From Planococcus soli (GTDB lineage: Bacteria; Bacillota; Bacilli; Bacillales_A; Planococcaceae), in NCBI RefSeq assembly GCF_016881065.1, contig NZ_WXYN01000051.1, positions 434,001-498,000 of the forward strand: a stretch of DNA of 64,000 nt. Reading direction: 5' to 3'. Made by a program: the position numbers and the translations under genes. Position 1 is the stretch's first letter. The number at the start of each line of letters is the position of its first letter. The notes below the pieces were generated by a model. That model ran no database searches, was not told the DNA's origin, and saw only the letters and a program-made list of their open reading frames with translations. Shown in pieces: positions 9,393-19,304 of the stretch.

Positions 9393-10109
9393 ATGAAGAA
9401 AAGGATTCTTACCCGGTTTACAGCAATAATGTTCATCATCGGTTTGATGGCGGCTATTCAATATAATACGATCAACGAGCCAGATCTCCGGGATACACGG
9501 GATGAATGGGAAATCAGACAGGAACTGTCAAGAGAAAAGCAGCTTCACTCTCAGCTGCTGTCTGAAATTGGATCTCTTGACGAAACTTTAGATAAGTACC
9601 GAGCGGCTGCAGATGCCAGTCCGGAACAAGCTTTGCGCGAAACCGCTGGCGAACTGAGGAAGTCTGCTGGCTTGTCAGAGGCAAAGGGTCCCGGAATCGA
9701 AGTTCTTGTCGAACCTTCTTTGGAAGCGGTTGCGATGGGGCTGGAAATAGAAGGGATCTCTCCGGATTTGCTCATTCGGCTCGTTAATGAAATCAATCGC
9801 TATAATGGGCTTTACGTTTCCATTGATGGCAAAAGAATCATTAATACAACAGCAATTCGAGATATAAATGGCCAAACGGCTGTAAACACAAAACCGGTGG
9901 ATACGCCGCCTTTTTCAATAAAAATTATATCCGAGTCGATGGAAGACTCGGAAAAGCTGTATAATCATTTATTAGCGTCACGTATTTTAGATGACTTTTA
10001 CATTGACAACCTTACGCTGAACGTTTCGGAGCCGCAATATGAGCTGATCATAGAGGCGTATGATGGCACTGTAGACACAAAATATTTACAGGCATCAGAG
10101 GGGGAATAG
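9393..10109 (+). CDS. Second DUF881 membrane-anchored protein (YlxX-like)
   Basis: 238 residues with the same architecture as its upstream neighbour: short basic tail, membrane segment at about 8-22, a helical extracellular stalk and a DUF881 domain (about 95-230; GPGIEVLV, LYVSIDGKRI). The two genes are probably an ancient tandem duplication. Start taken at ATG 9393, with GGGGGGAG six bases upstream, rather than ATG 9372, which overlaps the previous stop and lacks a ribosome site. Function unknown; location in the dcw cluster is the main clue. Confidence 0.84.
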   Translation: MKKRILTRFTAIMFIIGLMAAIQYNTINEPDLRDTRDEWEIRQELSREKQLHSQLLSEIGSLDETLDKYRAAADASPEQALRETAGELRKSAGLSEAKGPGIEVLVEPSLEAVAMGLEIEGISPDLLIRLVNEINRYNGLYVSIDGKRIINTTAIRDINGQTAVNTKPVDTPPFSIKIISESMEDSEKLYNHLLASRILDDFYIDNLTLNVSEPQYELIIEAYDGTVDTKYLQASEGE

Positions 10110-10111
10110 CG

Positions 10112-10474
10112 ATGTGGCTGTCCATTTTAGGTTTAATACTCGGAATATCGCTCGGGCTTCTCACAGACATCCAAATCCCGCCGGAATATGCCAATTACTT
10201 ATCAATAGCAGTTCTGGCATCACTGGATACGCTTTTCGGCGGCATTCGAGCTCATTTGCAGCAAGTATACGATGATAAAGTATTTGTATCCGGATTTTTC
10301 TTCAATATTGTCTTGGCAGCCGGTCTCGCTTTTCTCGGCGTCCATTTGGGAGTAGATTTATACTTAGCTGCAATATTTGCATTCGGTGTCCGGCTGTTCC
10401 AGAACATTGCGGTCATCCGCCGCATCATTTTGGCTAAATGGGCTGAAAAGAAGGAAGTTAGAGGAACTATTTGA
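10112..10474 (+). CDS. sbp: Small basic membrane protein Sbp (DUF1290)
   Basis: 120-residue, very hydrophobic protein with three to four membrane segments and a basic end (RRIILAKWAEKKEVRG). It matches the small basic protein encoded between the DUF881 genes and ftsA in Bacillus. Its function is not known. The start ATG at 10112 is 2 bases after the previous stop, with GAGGGGGAA as ribosome site. A 102-bp gap with candidate promoters separates it from ftsA. Confidence 0.86.
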   Translation: MWLSILGLILGISLGLLTDIQIPPEYANYLSIAVLASLDTLFGGIRAHLQQVYDDKVFVSGFFFNIVLAAGLAFLGVHLGVDLYLAAIFAFGVRLFQNIAVIRRIILAKWAEKKEVRGTI

Positions 10475-10500
10475 ATAATCAAAGGAATTTTTTCTAAGTT

Positions 10501-10541
10501 TTGCGATTTTCTTAGACAAGGTGCATAATTTACAATAGAAT
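10501..10541 (+). promoter_or_regulatory. Candidate promoter(s) for ftsA-ftsZ
   Basis: Two overlapping sigma-A-like arrangements: TTGCGA (10501) - 17 bp - CATAAT (10524), and TAGACA (10513) - 17 bp - TAGAAT (10536). In Bacillus ftsAZ also have dedicated promoters in this gap. Which one is used cannot be told from sequence. Confidence 0.55.
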
Positions 10542-10576
10542 ATAAGTACAGCAGTTTAATAAGGAGGTGCCACGAA

Positions 10577-11860
10577 TTGAGTCAATCAGAATTATACGTA
10601 AGTCTAGACATCGGTTCGTCATCCGTTAAAGTACTAATCGGAGAAATGGCCAACAAGTCGCTAAATGTAATCGGCGTCGGAAATGTAAAATCTAATGGAA
10701 TTAAAAAAGGTGCGATTGTTGACATAGATGCAACGGTGCAGTCCATTAAAAAAGCTGTCGATCAGGCAGAGCGCATGATCGGCAAATCAATCCACGAAGT
10801 GGTTCTTGGAATTCCGGCCAACAAAGCAGTGCTTCAGCCCGTAAAAGGAATTGTGGCAGTGAACAGTGAAAATCGGGAAATTACAGATGATGACCTGGAC
10901 CGTGTATTGGAAGCGGCGCAAGTTATGTCGATTCCACCGGAGCGTGAATTGGTCAACATTATTCCTGAACAATACATTGTTGATCATTTGGGTGAAATCA
11001 AAGATCCTCGGGGCATGATTGGTATCCGCCTTGAAATGGATGGTACAATGGTGACAACTTCTAAAACAATTTTGCATAACGTGCTGCGTTGTGTAGAAAG
11101 AGCAGGGCTTGAAATACGTGATATCTACGTACAGCCGCTTGCTGCAGGAAGCTATGCATTAACTGAAGACGAAAAAAATCATGGAACAGCGTGTATTGAT
11201 ATCGGTGGAGGCTCTACTTCTATTGCTATCTTCCAAGACGGCCATTTGACTGCTTCTTCTGTAATTCCAGTTGGAGGCGACCACGTTACAAAAGATTTGT
11301 CCATCATTTTAAAGACACCAACGGATCAAGCTGAAAAAATTAAACTTGAACATGGCCATGCTTTTTTCGAAGATGCTTCAGAAGATGAAGTTTTTGAAGT
11401 TCCGGTCATTGGATCGGATTCTACAGAACAGTATAACCAAAAATACATATCTGAAATAATCGGGGTTCGCCTGGAAGAACTTTTCGAACTGATTTTGGAT
11501 GAGTTTTACCGACTGGGTGTTCAAGACCTGCCAGGAGGAGTCGTTTTAACAGGTGGCATGGCTAAGCTAGATGGCTTGCCTGAGTTGGCCCGCAATATTT
11601 TGCAGACTCGTGTCCGTTTATTTACTCCGGAATTTATCGGTGTCCGTGAACCTCAATACACGACAGCAGTTGGCTTGATTCAATACGCGTACATGGAAGA
11701 TGTTTTCTATGGCCGGGTGGGCAATGGCGGAGCTGTTTCTGGAACTGCGAAAATTGAGCATCAGGAAGTACAGCAGCCAAAGAAACAAAAGCAGCCAAAA
11801 CAAAATTCTGATGGTGTCGTAACTAAAGCCAAGAAGATGTTTGATCGATTCTTTGAATAA
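10577..11860 (+). CDS. ftsA: Cell division protein FtsA
   Basis: Actin-like protein that tethers FtsZ filaments to the membrane and recruits the divisome. 427 residues from a TTG start at 10577 (AAGGAGGTG 6 bases before it); the N-terminus SELYVSLDIGSSSVKVLIGE carries phosphate-1 of the actin fold and DIGGGSTSI near residues 209-217 phosphate-2. The C-terminus ends in a basic amphipathic helix (KAKKMFDRFFE), the membrane-targeting sequence, reached through a Gln/Lys-rich linker. ftsZ starts 58 bases downstream. Confidence 0.97.
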   Translation: MSQSELYVSLDIGSSSVKVLIGEMANKSLNVIGVGNVKSNGIKKGAIVDIDATVQSIKKAVDQAERMIGKSIHEVVLGIPANKAVLQPVKGIVAVNSENREITDDDLDRVLEAAQVMSIPPERELVNIIPEQYIVDHLGEIKDPRGMIGIRLEMDGTMVTTSKTILHNVLRCVERAGLEIRDIYVQPLAAGSYALTEDEKNHGTACIDIGGGSTSIAIFQDGHLTASSVIPVGGDHVTKDLSIILKTPTDQAEKIKLEHGHAFFEDASEDEVFEVPVIGSDSTEQYNQKYISEIIGVRLEELFELILDEFYRLGVQDLPGGVVLTGGMAKLDGLPELARNILQTRVRLFTPEFIGVREPQYTTAVGLIQYAYMEDVFYGRVGNGGAVSGTAKIEHQEVQQPKKQKQPKQNSDGVVTKAKKMFDRFFE

Positions 11861-11918
11861 AATCAACATTGTATCTAGCTTGTACTACAAAAGCTAAGCA
11901 ATTTTAGGAGGAAAAAGA

Positions 11919-13112
11919 ATGTTGGAATTTGATACAAATATTGATGCACTGGCCGTAATAAAAGTTATTGGTGTAGGCGGCGGCGGTAACAATGCTGTAA
12001 ACCGTATGATTGAACACGGAGTCCAAGGTGTTGAATTTATTGCAGTAAACACGGATGCACAAGCTTTAAACTTATCTAAAGCAGAAGTGCGCCTTCAAAT
12101 TGGCGGAAAACTTACGCGCGGACTTGGTGCTGGTGCTAACCCTGATGTAGGGAAAAAAGCCGCAGAAGAAAGCAAAGAGCAGATCGAAGAAGCTCTTCGT
12201 GGAGCGGATATGGTTTTCGTCACAGCAGGAATGGGCGGCGGTACGGGTACTGGTGCAGCACCGGTAATTGCTGGAATCGCTAAAGAGCTTGGCGCATTAA
12301 CTGTAGGCGTTGTAACGCGTCCATTTACTTTCGAGGGCCGCAAGCGTTCTACGCAGGCAATCGGCGGTATTTCTACTATGAAAGAATCGGTTGATACATT
12401 AATCGTCATTCCAAATGATCGACTTCTTGAAATTGTTGACAAAAACACACCAATGCTTGAAGCATTCCGTGAAGCGGATAACGTACTTCGCCAAGGTGTA
12501 TCCGGTATTTCCGATTTGATCGCCGTACCTGGATTGATCAACCTCGATTTTGCCGATGTTAAAACAATCATGTCCAACAAAGGATCTGCATTGATGGGAA
12601 TCGGAGTTTCTTCAGGAGAAAACCGTGCTTCAGAAGCGGCTAAAAAAGCTGTTTCAAGTCCATTGCTTGAAGTTTCTGTTGATGGAGCAAAAGGCGTTTT
12701 GATGAACATCACTGGCGGTTCAAACCTTAGCCTATATGAAGTACAGGAAGCAGCGGATATCGTAGCTTCAGCTTCTGATGAAGAAGTAAACATGATTTTC
12801 GGATCTGTTATCAACGATAACTTGAAAGACGAAATTATCGTGACCGTTATTGCTACTGGTTTTAATGAAGAGCAGCTGCAGCCAAGAACGCCTAGAGGAT
12901 CCGGGTTGAATTCAAGCCGAGTGCAATCGATTCAACAGCAGTCTCCGGCACCTTCGATCCGTGATGCACGCCGCGAAGATCAACGCCGCGACGAGCAGCG
13001 CCGAGAAGAACAGCCTCCTTACTACAATCAGGAACCGCAAAGACAGGAAAAAAATAATGACGATGCATTGGATATTCCAACATTTTTACGCAATCGTCAA
13101 AAGAGACGTTAA
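11919..13112 (+). CDS. ftsZ: Cell division GTPase FtsZ
   Basis: Tubulin-like GTPase that forms the Z ring. 397 residues: the GTPase domain with the tubulin signature G106-G-G-T-G-T-G, a C-terminal polymerisation domain, a disordered linker (about 315-380) very rich in Arg, Glu and Gln, and the conserved C-terminal peptide [13 protein letters not shown] that contacts FtsA and SepF. AGGAGG precedes the ATG. A strong terminator follows 5 bases after the stop. No spoIIGA-sigE-sigG block follows it. Confidence 0.98.
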   Translation: MLEFDTNIDALAVIKVIGVGGGGNNAVNRMIEHGVQGVEFIAVNTDAQALNLSKAEVRLQIGGKLTRGLGAGANPDVGKKAAEESKEQIEEALRGADMVFVTAGMGGGTGTGAAPVIAGIAKELGALTVGVVTRPFTFEGRKRSTQAIGGISTMKESVDTLIVIPNDRLLEIVDKNTPMLEAFREADNVLRQGVSGISDLIAVPGLINLDFADVKTIMSNKGSALMGIGVSSGENRASEAAKKAVSSPLLEVSVDGAKGVLMNITGGSNLSLYEVQEAADIVASASDEEVNMIFGSVINDNLKDEIIVTVIATGFNEEQLQPRTPRGSGLNSSRVQSIQQQSPAPSIRDARREDQRRDEQRREEQPPYYNQEPQRQEKNNDDALDIPTFLRNRQKRR

Positions 13113-13117
13113 TCCAA

Positions 13118-13147
13118 ACAGCTGCCGGTTGGGCAGCTGTTTTTTTT
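13118..13147 (+). terminator. Terminator of the ftsAZ transcript
   Basis: Stem ACAGCTGCC / GGCAGCTGT with a short loop and a run of eight Ts, directly after ftsZ. Confidence 0.92.
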
Positions 13148-13162
13148 CGGCAAAGGGCTGGA

Positions 13163-13191
13163 TTGATAAATTAGCCAAATCTTGTTACAAT
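13163..13191 (+). promoter_or_regulatory. Sigma-A promoter for ylmE-sepF-ylmG
   Basis: TTGATA (13163-13168), 17-bp spacer, TACAAT (13186-13191), placed between the ftsZ terminator and ylmE. A good match to consensus, which makes this a separate transcription unit. Confidence 0.75.
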
Positions 13192-13223
13192 ATATTGGAC
13201 TTCTATAGAAAAGTTGTGAATGC

Positions 13224-13895
13224 ATGAAACCTATTAAACCAGTCTTTGAAGAAATTACAGAACAGCTAAACGCTGTGAGAGATGGCATACAAATTATTGC
13301 AGTTACCAAACAAGTAGGCGTGGAACGCACGAAAGAAGCGATCCAGGCGGGAATTCGGCATTTAGGTGAAAACCGCCCTGAAGGATTGGCGCAAAAACTT
13401 GAGGAAATTGACGAAAATGTGTCTTGGCACTACATCGGCAATCTGCAAACAAGAAAAGTAAAAGACGTCATCAATGAAATTGATTATTTACATTCATTGG
13501 ACCGCTTAAGTTTGGCAAAAGAAATACAAAAACGGGCGAGCGGCCAAGTAAAATGTTTTGTACAAGTAAATGTGTCCGGTGAAGAGTCGAAAAGCGGACT
13601 TGCACCTGGCGAAGCAATTGATTTTATCGAATCCCTGAAACACTACGATAAAATTCAAGTAGTGGGATTGATGACGATGGCACCAAATACAACAGATGAG
13701 CTCGCTATTCGCGAAGCTTTTAAAGGATTAAAATTACTCCAACTCCAAGTATCAGAAAAACAATGGTCCCATGCACCATGCACAGAATGCTCCATGGGAA
13801 TGTCCAATGATTACTTAATTGCTGCTCAAGAAGGAGCAAGTTTTGTCCGGATTGGAACAGCGTTAGTCGGGTCGGAAAGTGAGGCAAATCGATGA
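13224..13895 (+). CDS. ylmE: YggS/YlmE family PLP-binding protein
   Basis: Single-domain PLP protein (PLPBP family) that helps keep vitamin B6 and amino/keto-acid pools balanced; no firm enzymatic activity is known. 223 residues with the alanine-racemase N-terminal fold: IIAVTKQV (PLP lysine K29), [21 protein letters not shown], and CSMGMSNDY near the C-terminus. No obvious ribosome site except GAAAAGTTGTGA; the ATG at 13224 gives the expected length. It overlaps sepF by 4 bases. The neighbour ylmD found in Bacillus is absent. Confidence 0.94.
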   Translation: MKPIKPVFEEITEQLNAVRDGIQIIAVTKQVGVERTKEAIQAGIRHLGENRPEGLAQKLEEIDENVSWHYIGNLQTRKVKDVINEIDYLHSLDRLSLAKEIQKRASGQVKCFVQVNVSGEESKSGLAPGEAIDFIESLKHYDKIQVVGLMTMAPNTTDELAIREAFKGLKLLQLQVSEKQWSHAPCTECSMGMSNDYLIAAQEGASFVRIGTALVGSESEANR

Positions 13896-14374
13896 GCATG
13901 AAAAACAAGTTCAAAAATTTCTTTTATTTAGATGAGTACGAAGAAGAACAAGTGCGGGAACAGCCTGCAACACAACAAAAGCCAGCTCCGAGGTATGAAA
14001 AACCGGCTCCAGCAGTACAAGAGCCGAAAAAAGCACCGAAAGAACGGCGCCAGAAAGTGGAGGAGACCATTGTGCCTAATTTAGTCAGTTTGCAGAGTGC
14101 TTCAAAATCTTCAAAAGTCAGCTTGGCTGAACCAAGAGTTTACGCTGAAGCACAGGATATTGCAGAGAGCCTGAAAAGCAAGCAGGCTGTAGTCGTCAAT
14201 CTTCAGCGCATCGAAAAAGATCAAGGTCTTCGGATCATCGACTTTTTGAGCGGAACAGTCTATGCCCTTGGCGGAGATATTCAACGCATTGGAACTGACA
14301 TCTTCCTTTGTGTACCAGACACTGTAGAAGTGGATGGCGCCATTTCAGATTATTATTACGATGATCAACAATAA
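13892..14374 (+). CDS. sepF: SepF, FtsZ-bundling and membrane-anchoring division protein
   Basis: Arc-forming division protein that binds the FtsZ C-terminus and the membrane. 160 residues: an N-terminal amphipathic helix ([13 protein letters not shown]), a flexible Pro/Lys/Glu-rich linker to about residue 55, and the compact SepF core (about 70-155) with [24 protein letters not shown] sequence and [14 protein letters not shown]. It is translated from an ATG overlapping the ylmE stop. Its place after ftsZ and ylmE is standard in Firmicutes. Confidence 0.95.
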   Translation: MSMKNKFKNFFYLDEYEEEQVREQPATQQKPAPRYEKPAPAVQEPKKAPKERRQKVEETIVPNLVSLQSASKSSKVSLAEPRVYAEAQDIAESLKSKQAVVVNLQRIEKDQGLRIIDFLSGTVYALGGDIQRIGTDIFLCVPDTVEVDGAISDYYYDDQQ

Positions 14375-14394
14375 GAGGGGTGCCATAAAATAAT

Positions 14395-14658
14395 ATGATA
14401 GTTCTTGTAAATCTATTACTATCGGCCATTAATATCTATTTCTATATCTTGATAGTCAGTGTTTTCATGAGCTGGGTGCCGAGCATCAAGGAATCCAGCT
14501 TCGGGCAAATGATTTCCAAGATTACGGATCCATATTTGGATATCTTTAGACGCTTTATTCCGCCGATCGGCATGATTGATATTTCACCGATTGTTGCGAT
14601 TTTCACATTAAGCTTAGCAAGCCAAGGCATCGTTGTATTGGCTGGTTATCTCATTTAA
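14395..14658 (+). CDS. ylmG: YggT family membrane protein YlmG
   Basis: 87-residue protein with two membrane segments (about 3-25 and 62-85) separated by a loop containing DPYLDIFRRFIPPIG, the family hallmark. Exact function is unknown; homologues in cyanobacteria and plastids affect nucleoid distribution, and in Gram-positives the gene always travels with sepF. Start ATG 14395 follows AGAGGGGTGCCATAAAAT. A terminator follows directly. Confidence 0.92.
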   Translation: MIVLVNLLLSAINIYFYILIVSVFMSWVPSIKESSFGQMISKITDPYLDIFRRFIPPIGMIDISPIVAIFTLSLASQGIVVLAGYLI

Positions 14659-14662
14659 CTCA

Positions 14663-14689
14663 AAACCTCACATCACGTGAGGTTTTTTC
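14663..14689 (+). terminator. Terminator after ylmG
   Basis: Stem AACCTCAC / GTGAGGTT with a short loop and a T run; it falls between ylmG and ylmH. Confidence 0.88.
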
Positions 14690-14722
14690 TTAAGGACTGA
14701 TCAGACGTGAAGGAGCATTCGT

Positions 14723-15508
14723 ATGGAAGAGATATTTCAGCATTTCAGAAAAGAAGAGCAGCAGTTTATCGAACAGGCATCAGGGTGGCTTCGTGAAGTG
14801 GAGGACCGCTATTCGCCGAAGCTGACGGATTTTTTGGATCCCCGCCAGCGTTTTATCGTGGAAGCCGTGATGGGATCGAGTGATGTGAAAATGATGTCTT
14901 CAGGAACATTCAAAGATGCAGAAAGGCAACGGGTGCTGCTGTATCCTTCTTACTTTGAGCCGCAGCAGGAAGATTTCAATACAACGGTCTTTGAATTGAA
15001 ATACCCTTCAAAATTCGTTAATTTGCGCCATCCTGACATTTTAGGTTCATTGATGTCACTCGGACTCGATCGCAGTAAGTTTGGCGATATTCGTATAGAT
15101 AATGACCGTGTCCAGCTCGCCGTCATGAATGAAATCAGTCCATATCTGCAAAGCAATTTTGTCAGCGCCGCAAAGGTGAAAGTTCAATTGAATGAAGTGT
15201 CTGATGCAGTTGAATTGATTGAGACGAGCGAAGAGTGGATAGAAGAATCGTATACGGTCAGCTCGATGCGGTTGGATACGGTCATGAGTTCCGTCTATAA
15301 TATTTCTCGACAAAAAGCGTCTGCGCTGATTCACGGTGGAAAAGTGAAAGTCAACTGGACCCTGCAAGAGCAGCCGTCATTCGAGCTGCACGAATCGGAT
15401 ATGATTTCTTCAAGAGGCTATGGCCGAGTCCGGTTGATCATGATCGAAGGCCGCACCAAAAAAGATAAAGTCCGGCTGCAGATTGGCCGCCTGGAAGCAA
15501 AAAAATAG
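14723..15508 (+). CDS. ylmH: YlmH, S4-domain RNA-binding protein
   Basis: RNA-binding protein; in B. subtilis YlmH has been linked to the ribosome-associated quality-control pathway, acting on stalled 50S subunits. 261 residues: an N-terminal globular region and an S4 domain at about 180-245 (SRQKASALIHGGKVKVNW). rqcH, another quality-control factor, is elsewhere in this window (38002-39666, minus). ATG 14723 with GAAGGAG upstream. It is followed by a 94-bp gap containing the divIVA promoter. Confidence 0.93.
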   Translation: MEEIFQHFRKEEQQFIEQASGWLREVEDRYSPKLTDFLDPRQRFIVEAVMGSSDVKMMSSGTFKDAERQRVLLYPSYFEPQQEDFNTTVFELKYPSKFVNLRHPDILGSLMSLGLDRSKFGDIRIDNDRVQLAVMNEISPYLQSNFVSAAKVKVQLNEVSDAVELIETSEEWIEESYTVSSMRLDTVMSSVYNISRQKASALIHGGKVKVNWTLQEQPSFELHESDMISSRGYGRVRLIMIEGRTKKDKVRLQIGRLEAKK

Positions 15509-15558
15509 GCGGCTTTTAAAAAATCCGAAATAATACTGAAATTTAGTGCCATGAACTG

Positions 15559-15564
15559 TATAAT
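15559..15564 (+). promoter_or_regulatory. -10 box of a probable divIVA promoter
   Basis: Perfect TATAAT at 15559-15564, 39 bases before the divIVA start; the -35 region (CTGAAA at 17 bp) is poor, so strength is uncertain. Confidence 0.5.
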
Positions 15565-15602
15565 AGGAAGATAAGATGACAAGTTAAGGAGAGGTTTACT
15601 CA

Positions 15603-16124
15603 ATGCCATTATCCCCGTTAGATATACATAACAAAGAATTCAGCCGAGCATTCCGAGGATATCAGGAAGATGAAGTAAATGAATTCCTGGAACAGATCAT
15701 GAGAGATTATGAAATTCTGTTGAAAGACAAGTCAACCCTGGAAGAACGGTTGCGGACAACCGATGAACGGGTTGGACATTTTAATACAATCGAATCGACG
15801 TTGCAAAAATCGATTTTTGTCGCTCAAGAAGCTTCAGAAGAAGTTCGCCGCAACTCACAAAAAGAAGCCGAATTGATCATCAAGGAAGCGGAGAAAAATG
15901 CAGACCGCATCGTCAATGAATCTTTGACAAAAGCACGCCGCATCGCTCAAGAAATCGAAGAGCTGAAAAAGCAATCACGCATTTTCAAAAATCGCTTTAA
16001 AATGCTGGTCGAAGCCCAATTGGATTTGATCGAAACAGATGATTGGGAAACATTGCTCGAATACGACATTGATACACAAAATCTCGAAAAGATTGAGAAA
16101 GACAAAGAAGAGTCGAACTCTTGA
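15603..16124 (+). CDS. divIVA: DivIVA, negative-curvature-sensing pole and septum protein
   Basis: Coiled-coil scaffold that accumulates at septa and poles and recruits other proteins. 173 residues: the membrane-binding N-terminal domain (PLSPLDIHNKEFSRAFRGY, residues 2-20; DEVNEFLEQI) followed by coiled coil to about 145. It is the usual last gene before the ileS T-box. ATG 15603 with AAGGAGAGG upstream. Its TGA stop lies inside the -35 box of the ileS promoter. Confidence 0.96.
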   Translation: MPLSPLDIHNKEFSRAFRGYQEDEVNEFLEQIMRDYEILLKDKSTLEERLRTTDERVGHFNTIESTLQKSIFVAQEASEEVRRNSQKEAELIIKEAEKNADRIVNESLTKARRIAQEIEELKKQSRIFKNRFKMLVEAQLDLIETDDWETLLEYDIDTQNLEKIEKDKEESNS

Positions 16125-16149
16125 CTCTGAGACTTTCTGCTTTTATAAT
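16121..16149 (+). promoter_or_regulatory. Sigma-A promoter of ileS
   Basis: TTGACT (16121-16126), 17-bp spacer, TATAAT (16144-16149). The -35 box overlaps the last codons of divIVA, including its stop. Transcription would start near 16156, just before the T-box leader. Confidence 0.85.
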
Positions 16150-16155
16150 TACGAC

Positions 16156-16397
16156 ATACAAAAAAACGCACAGATAGAGACAGTAAGCCACGCAGGGCGG
16201 TAAAGCGAACCAGGGACAGTGAAAGCCTGGCACGAACGCATGGACGAAAATCACTCTTGAGCAGAATTGGTGAACGACAGTATCCAGTTCCGTCTACGCC
16301 ACGTTACGGTGATCGAGTGGCAGCTATCTAGCTGCAACAAGGGTGGTACCGCGAGTCTAAGCTTCTCGTCCCTTTCCAGGGATGGGGGCTTTTTATT
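16156..16397 (+). promoter_or_regulatory. T-box riboswitch, isoleucine type
   Basis: Leader RNA that senses uncharged tRNA-Ile and chooses between terminator and antiterminator. The conserved T-box AGGGTGGTACCGCG is at 16340-16353. The likely specifier codon is ATC at 16250-16252, in the usual context GAAAATCACTCTTGAG. The terminator stem TCCC/GGGA with a following T run lies at about 16369-16396. The specifier was read by eye from context rather than from a folded model. Confidence 0.93.
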
Positions 16398-16418
16398 ATG
16401 CCTACAGGAGGAATGGAA

Positions 16419-19181
16419 ATGGAATACAAAGATACGTTATTGATGCCGAAAACAGATTTTCCGATGCGCGGCAATTTGCCGAACCGGGAACCGGAAATGC
16501 AACAGAAATGGGAAGAGATGGACATCTACAAGAAAGTATTGGATCGGACAAAAGGCCGTCCATTCTTTATTCTTCATGATGGGCCTCCCTATGCAAACGG
16601 TGATTTGCATATGGGCCATGCACTGAACAAAGTACTAAAAGATATGATCGTCCGTTCCCGTTCGATGATGGGCTTCCACGCACCATACGTTCCAGGCTGG
16701 GATACACACGGATTGCCGATCGAACAGGCTTTGACGAATAAAGGTGTAAACCGCAAAGAAATGTCATTGGCAGAGTTCCGTAAACTATGTGAAGAATATG
16801 CCTATCAGCAGATCGACAGCCAGCGCTCACAGTTTAAGCGCATCGGCGTCCGCGGCGACTGGGAAAATCCATATGTCACGTTAAAGCCGGCATACGAAGC
16901 CCGCCAAATTGAAGTGTTTGGAAAAATGGCCAATAAAGGCTATATCTATAAAGGGCTAAAGCCGGTCTACTGGTCCCCATCAAGTGAATCGTCACTTGCT
17001 GAAGCAGAAATCGAATACCACGATAAAAAATCACCATCCATTTATGTATCTTTCCCCGTCACTGATGGCAAAGGCGTATTGGCTGAAGGAACCAACTTGG
17101 TGATCTGGACAACAACTCCTTGGACAATCCCGGCAAACCTGGGGATTTCTGTGCACGCTAAATTGGATTATGTGGAGGTTTCCGTAAACGGAACCCTGTA
17201 TATCATTGCGCAGGAACTTTTAAAGGAAGTTGCGGAGGAATTGGGCTGGACAGATTATGAAGTTGTTCGCGTATTAAAAGGTGCCGAAATGGAGCATATC
17301 CTGGCGAAGCACCCACTTTATGACCGTACTTCACTGGTTATGCTTGGCGATCATGTAACAACTGACTCAGGTACAGGCTGCGTCCATACAGCTCCTGGCC
17401 ACGGGGAAGATGATTTCTTGATCGGTAAGAAATATGGTTTGGATGTTCTTTGTCCGGTCGATGAACGCGGAGTCATGACAGACGAAGCGCCTGGGTTCGA
17501 AGGCGAGTTCTACGACAAAGCAAATAAATCAATCACGGAAGCGCTGGATAATGCAGGGGCTCTTGAGAAACTTTCGTTTATCACGCACTCGTATCCGCAC
17601 GACTGGCGGACGAAAAAGCCGGTCATCTACCGTGCAACGGCTCAGTGGTTTGTATCAATCGATGCTTTCCGAGACCAGATCCTGAAAGCCATCAAAGAAA
17701 CTTCATTCACGCCGGCATGGGGCGAAACGCGCCTGTTCAATATGCTGCGCGATCGTGGAGATTGGAATATTTCGCGCCAGCGTGTATGGGGCGTTCCGAT
17801 TCCAGTATTCTACGCTGAAAATGGCGATCCTGTTATCACAGAAGAAACGATTGCCCATATCGCTGATTTGTTCCGTGAAAAAGGATCGAACGTTTGGTTT
17901 GAGCGTCCAGCTGCAGAATTATTGCCAGCAGGTTTTACTCATCCAAGCAGTCCGAACGGCTTGTTCACAAAAGAGATGGACATCATGGATGTCTGGTTTG
18001 ATTCAGGATCGTCTCACCAAAGCGTCCTTGATGAGCGTGAAGACCTTCAGTATCCGGCAGACCTTTATCTGGAAGGTTCTGACCAATATCGCGGCTGGTT
18101 CAACTCCTCATTGACAACAAGTGTCGCAATTAACGGCATCGCGCCTTATAAAGGCATCCTGAGCCACGGCTTTACGCTTGACGGTAATGGCCGCAAGATG
18201 AGCAAGTCGCTAGGAAATGTTATTGTACCGTCGAAAGTGATGAATCAAATGGGAGCGGATATTCTGCGCCTATGGGTTGCTTCTGTAGACTATACGGCGG
18301 ACGTTCGAGTTTCTGACGAGAACTTTAAGCAAGTATCGGAAGTTTACCGCAAAATCCGCAATACACTGAAATTCCTTCACGGGAACTTGGCCGATTTCAA
18401 TGAAAAAGAGCATCGTGTCGCATTTGAAGATATGCGTGAGATGGATCAGTACATGGCGATGAAATTGCAGAAGATGGTGGAAACTGTGCGAAAAGCCTAT
18501 GAAACCTACGAATTTTCAACCATCTATCATGCATTGAATAACTACTGCGCCAACGACTTGAGTTCGTTTTACTTGGATGTGGCGAAAGATGTTGTCTATA
18601 TCGAAAGTGCAGATAACTTGCATCGCCGTGCGATGCAGACCGTTATGTTCGATTCATTGATGGCGATTTTGAAGCTGTCGGCACCAATCATTCCGCATAC
18701 AGCTGATGAGTTGTGGTCATACTTGAGCTTTGTTGAAGAAGAAAGTGTCCAGTTGACCGACTTCCCGGAAGCAGTTTCAAATCCAGCATTTGAAGGCTTG
18801 AATGAAAAATGGAGCCGTTTCATGGATGTTCGCGATGATGTATTAAAAGCACTGGAAGAAGCACGTGCTGCTAAAACCATCGGTAAATCCTTGGAAGCGA
18901 AAGTGACCGTTTACGGCAACGATGAATTGGCGACGCTGCTCGCTTCGACAGATGAAAATCTTGCCCAGTTGTTTATCGTTTCCAAATACGAATACGGCGG
19001 CACACAGGATCAGGCACCGGAACACGCTGTAAAGCTTAACGAAGTTTCGGTCACAGTCGAAAAAGCACAAGGCGAAAAATGTGAACGTTGCTGGACGATT
19101 TCAGAAGAAATCGGCAGAAGCGAAGCGCATCCGGCATTATGCCCTCGCTGTGCGAGTGTAGTAGAAAAGCAATACGCTTAA
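16419..19181 (+). CDS. ileS: Isoleucyl-tRNA synthetase
   Basis: Class I synthetase charging tRNA-Ile, with an editing domain that removes Val-tRNA-Ile. 920 residues from ATG 16419 (AGGAGGA about 9 bases upstream; family start [18 protein letters not shown]); ATG 16413 is a close alternative. The HIGH motif reads H64-M-G-H, and KMSKS is at 593-597. A zinc-binding C-terminal domain has C888-x2-C891 and C908-x2-C911. The bacterial (mupirocin-sensitive, type I) form is suggested by length and zinc tail. Controlled by the T-box upstream. Confidence 0.98.
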   Translation: MEYKDTLLMPKTDFPMRGNLPNREPEMQQKWEEMDIYKKVLDRTKGRPFFILHDGPPYANGDLHMGHALNKVLKDMIVRSRSMMGFHAPYVPGWDTHGLPIEQALTNKGVNRKEMSLAEFRKLCEEYAYQQIDSQRSQFKRIGVRGDWENPYVTLKPAYEARQIEVFGKMANKGYIYKGLKPVYWSPSSESSLAEAEIEYHDKKSPSIYVSFPVTDGKGVLAEGTNLVIWTTTPWTIPANLGISVHAKLDYVEVSVNGTLYIIAQELLKEVAEELGWTDYEVVRVLKGAEMEHILAKHPLYDRTSLVMLGDHVTTDSGTGCVHTAPGHGEDDFLIGKKYGLDVLCPVDERGVMTDEAPGFEGEFYDKANKSITEALDNAGALEKLSFITHSYPHDWRTKKPVIYRATAQWFVSIDAFRDQILKAIKETSFTPAWGETRLFNMLRDRGDWNISRQRVWGVPIPVFYAENGDPVITEETIAHIADLFREKGSNVWFERPAAELLPAGFTHPSSPNGLFTKEMDIMDVWFDSGSSHQSVLDEREDLQYPADLYLEGSDQYRGWFNSSLTTSVAINGIAPYKGILSHGFTLDGNGRKMSKSLGNVIVPSKVMNQMGADILRLWVASVDYTADVRVSDENFKQVSEVYRKIRNTLKFLHGNLADFNEKEHRVAFEDMREMDQYMAMKLQKMVETVRKAYETYEFSTIYHALNNYCANDLSSFYLDVAKDVVYIESADNLHRRAMQTVMFDSLMAILKLSAPIIPHTADELWSYLSFVEEESVQLTDFPEAVSNPAFEGLNEKWSRFMDVRDDVLKALEEARAAKTIGKSLEAKVTVYGNDELATLLASTDENLAQLFIVSKYEYGGTQDQAPEHAVKLNEVSVTVEKAQGEKCERCWTISEEIGRSEAHPALCPRCASVVEKQYA

Positions 19182-19206
19182 GAAAAACATAGCTTGAACT
19201 ACAGAA

Positions 19207-19253
19207 GAGGTCTGGAGAACCGGGATTCCGGTTTTTCAGACCTTTACTTTTTC
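19207..19253 (+). terminator. Terminator after ileS
   Basis: Long two-part stem: AGGTCTG pairs with CAGACCT and, inside, AACCGG pairs with CCGGTT, followed by TTTACTTTTT. Spaced 25 bases after ileS. Confidence 0.85.
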
Positions 19254-19304
19254 CCCTGACATTGTGTTAAAATAGATTGACTGATGAATTGACGGAGGAT
19301 ACGG

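Noticed and set aside
12095..12814. 239-codon open frame antisense to ftsZ
   Set aside because: Biased composition (Ser, Pro, Thr), no ribosome site, fully inside ftsZ; a shadow of its codon use.
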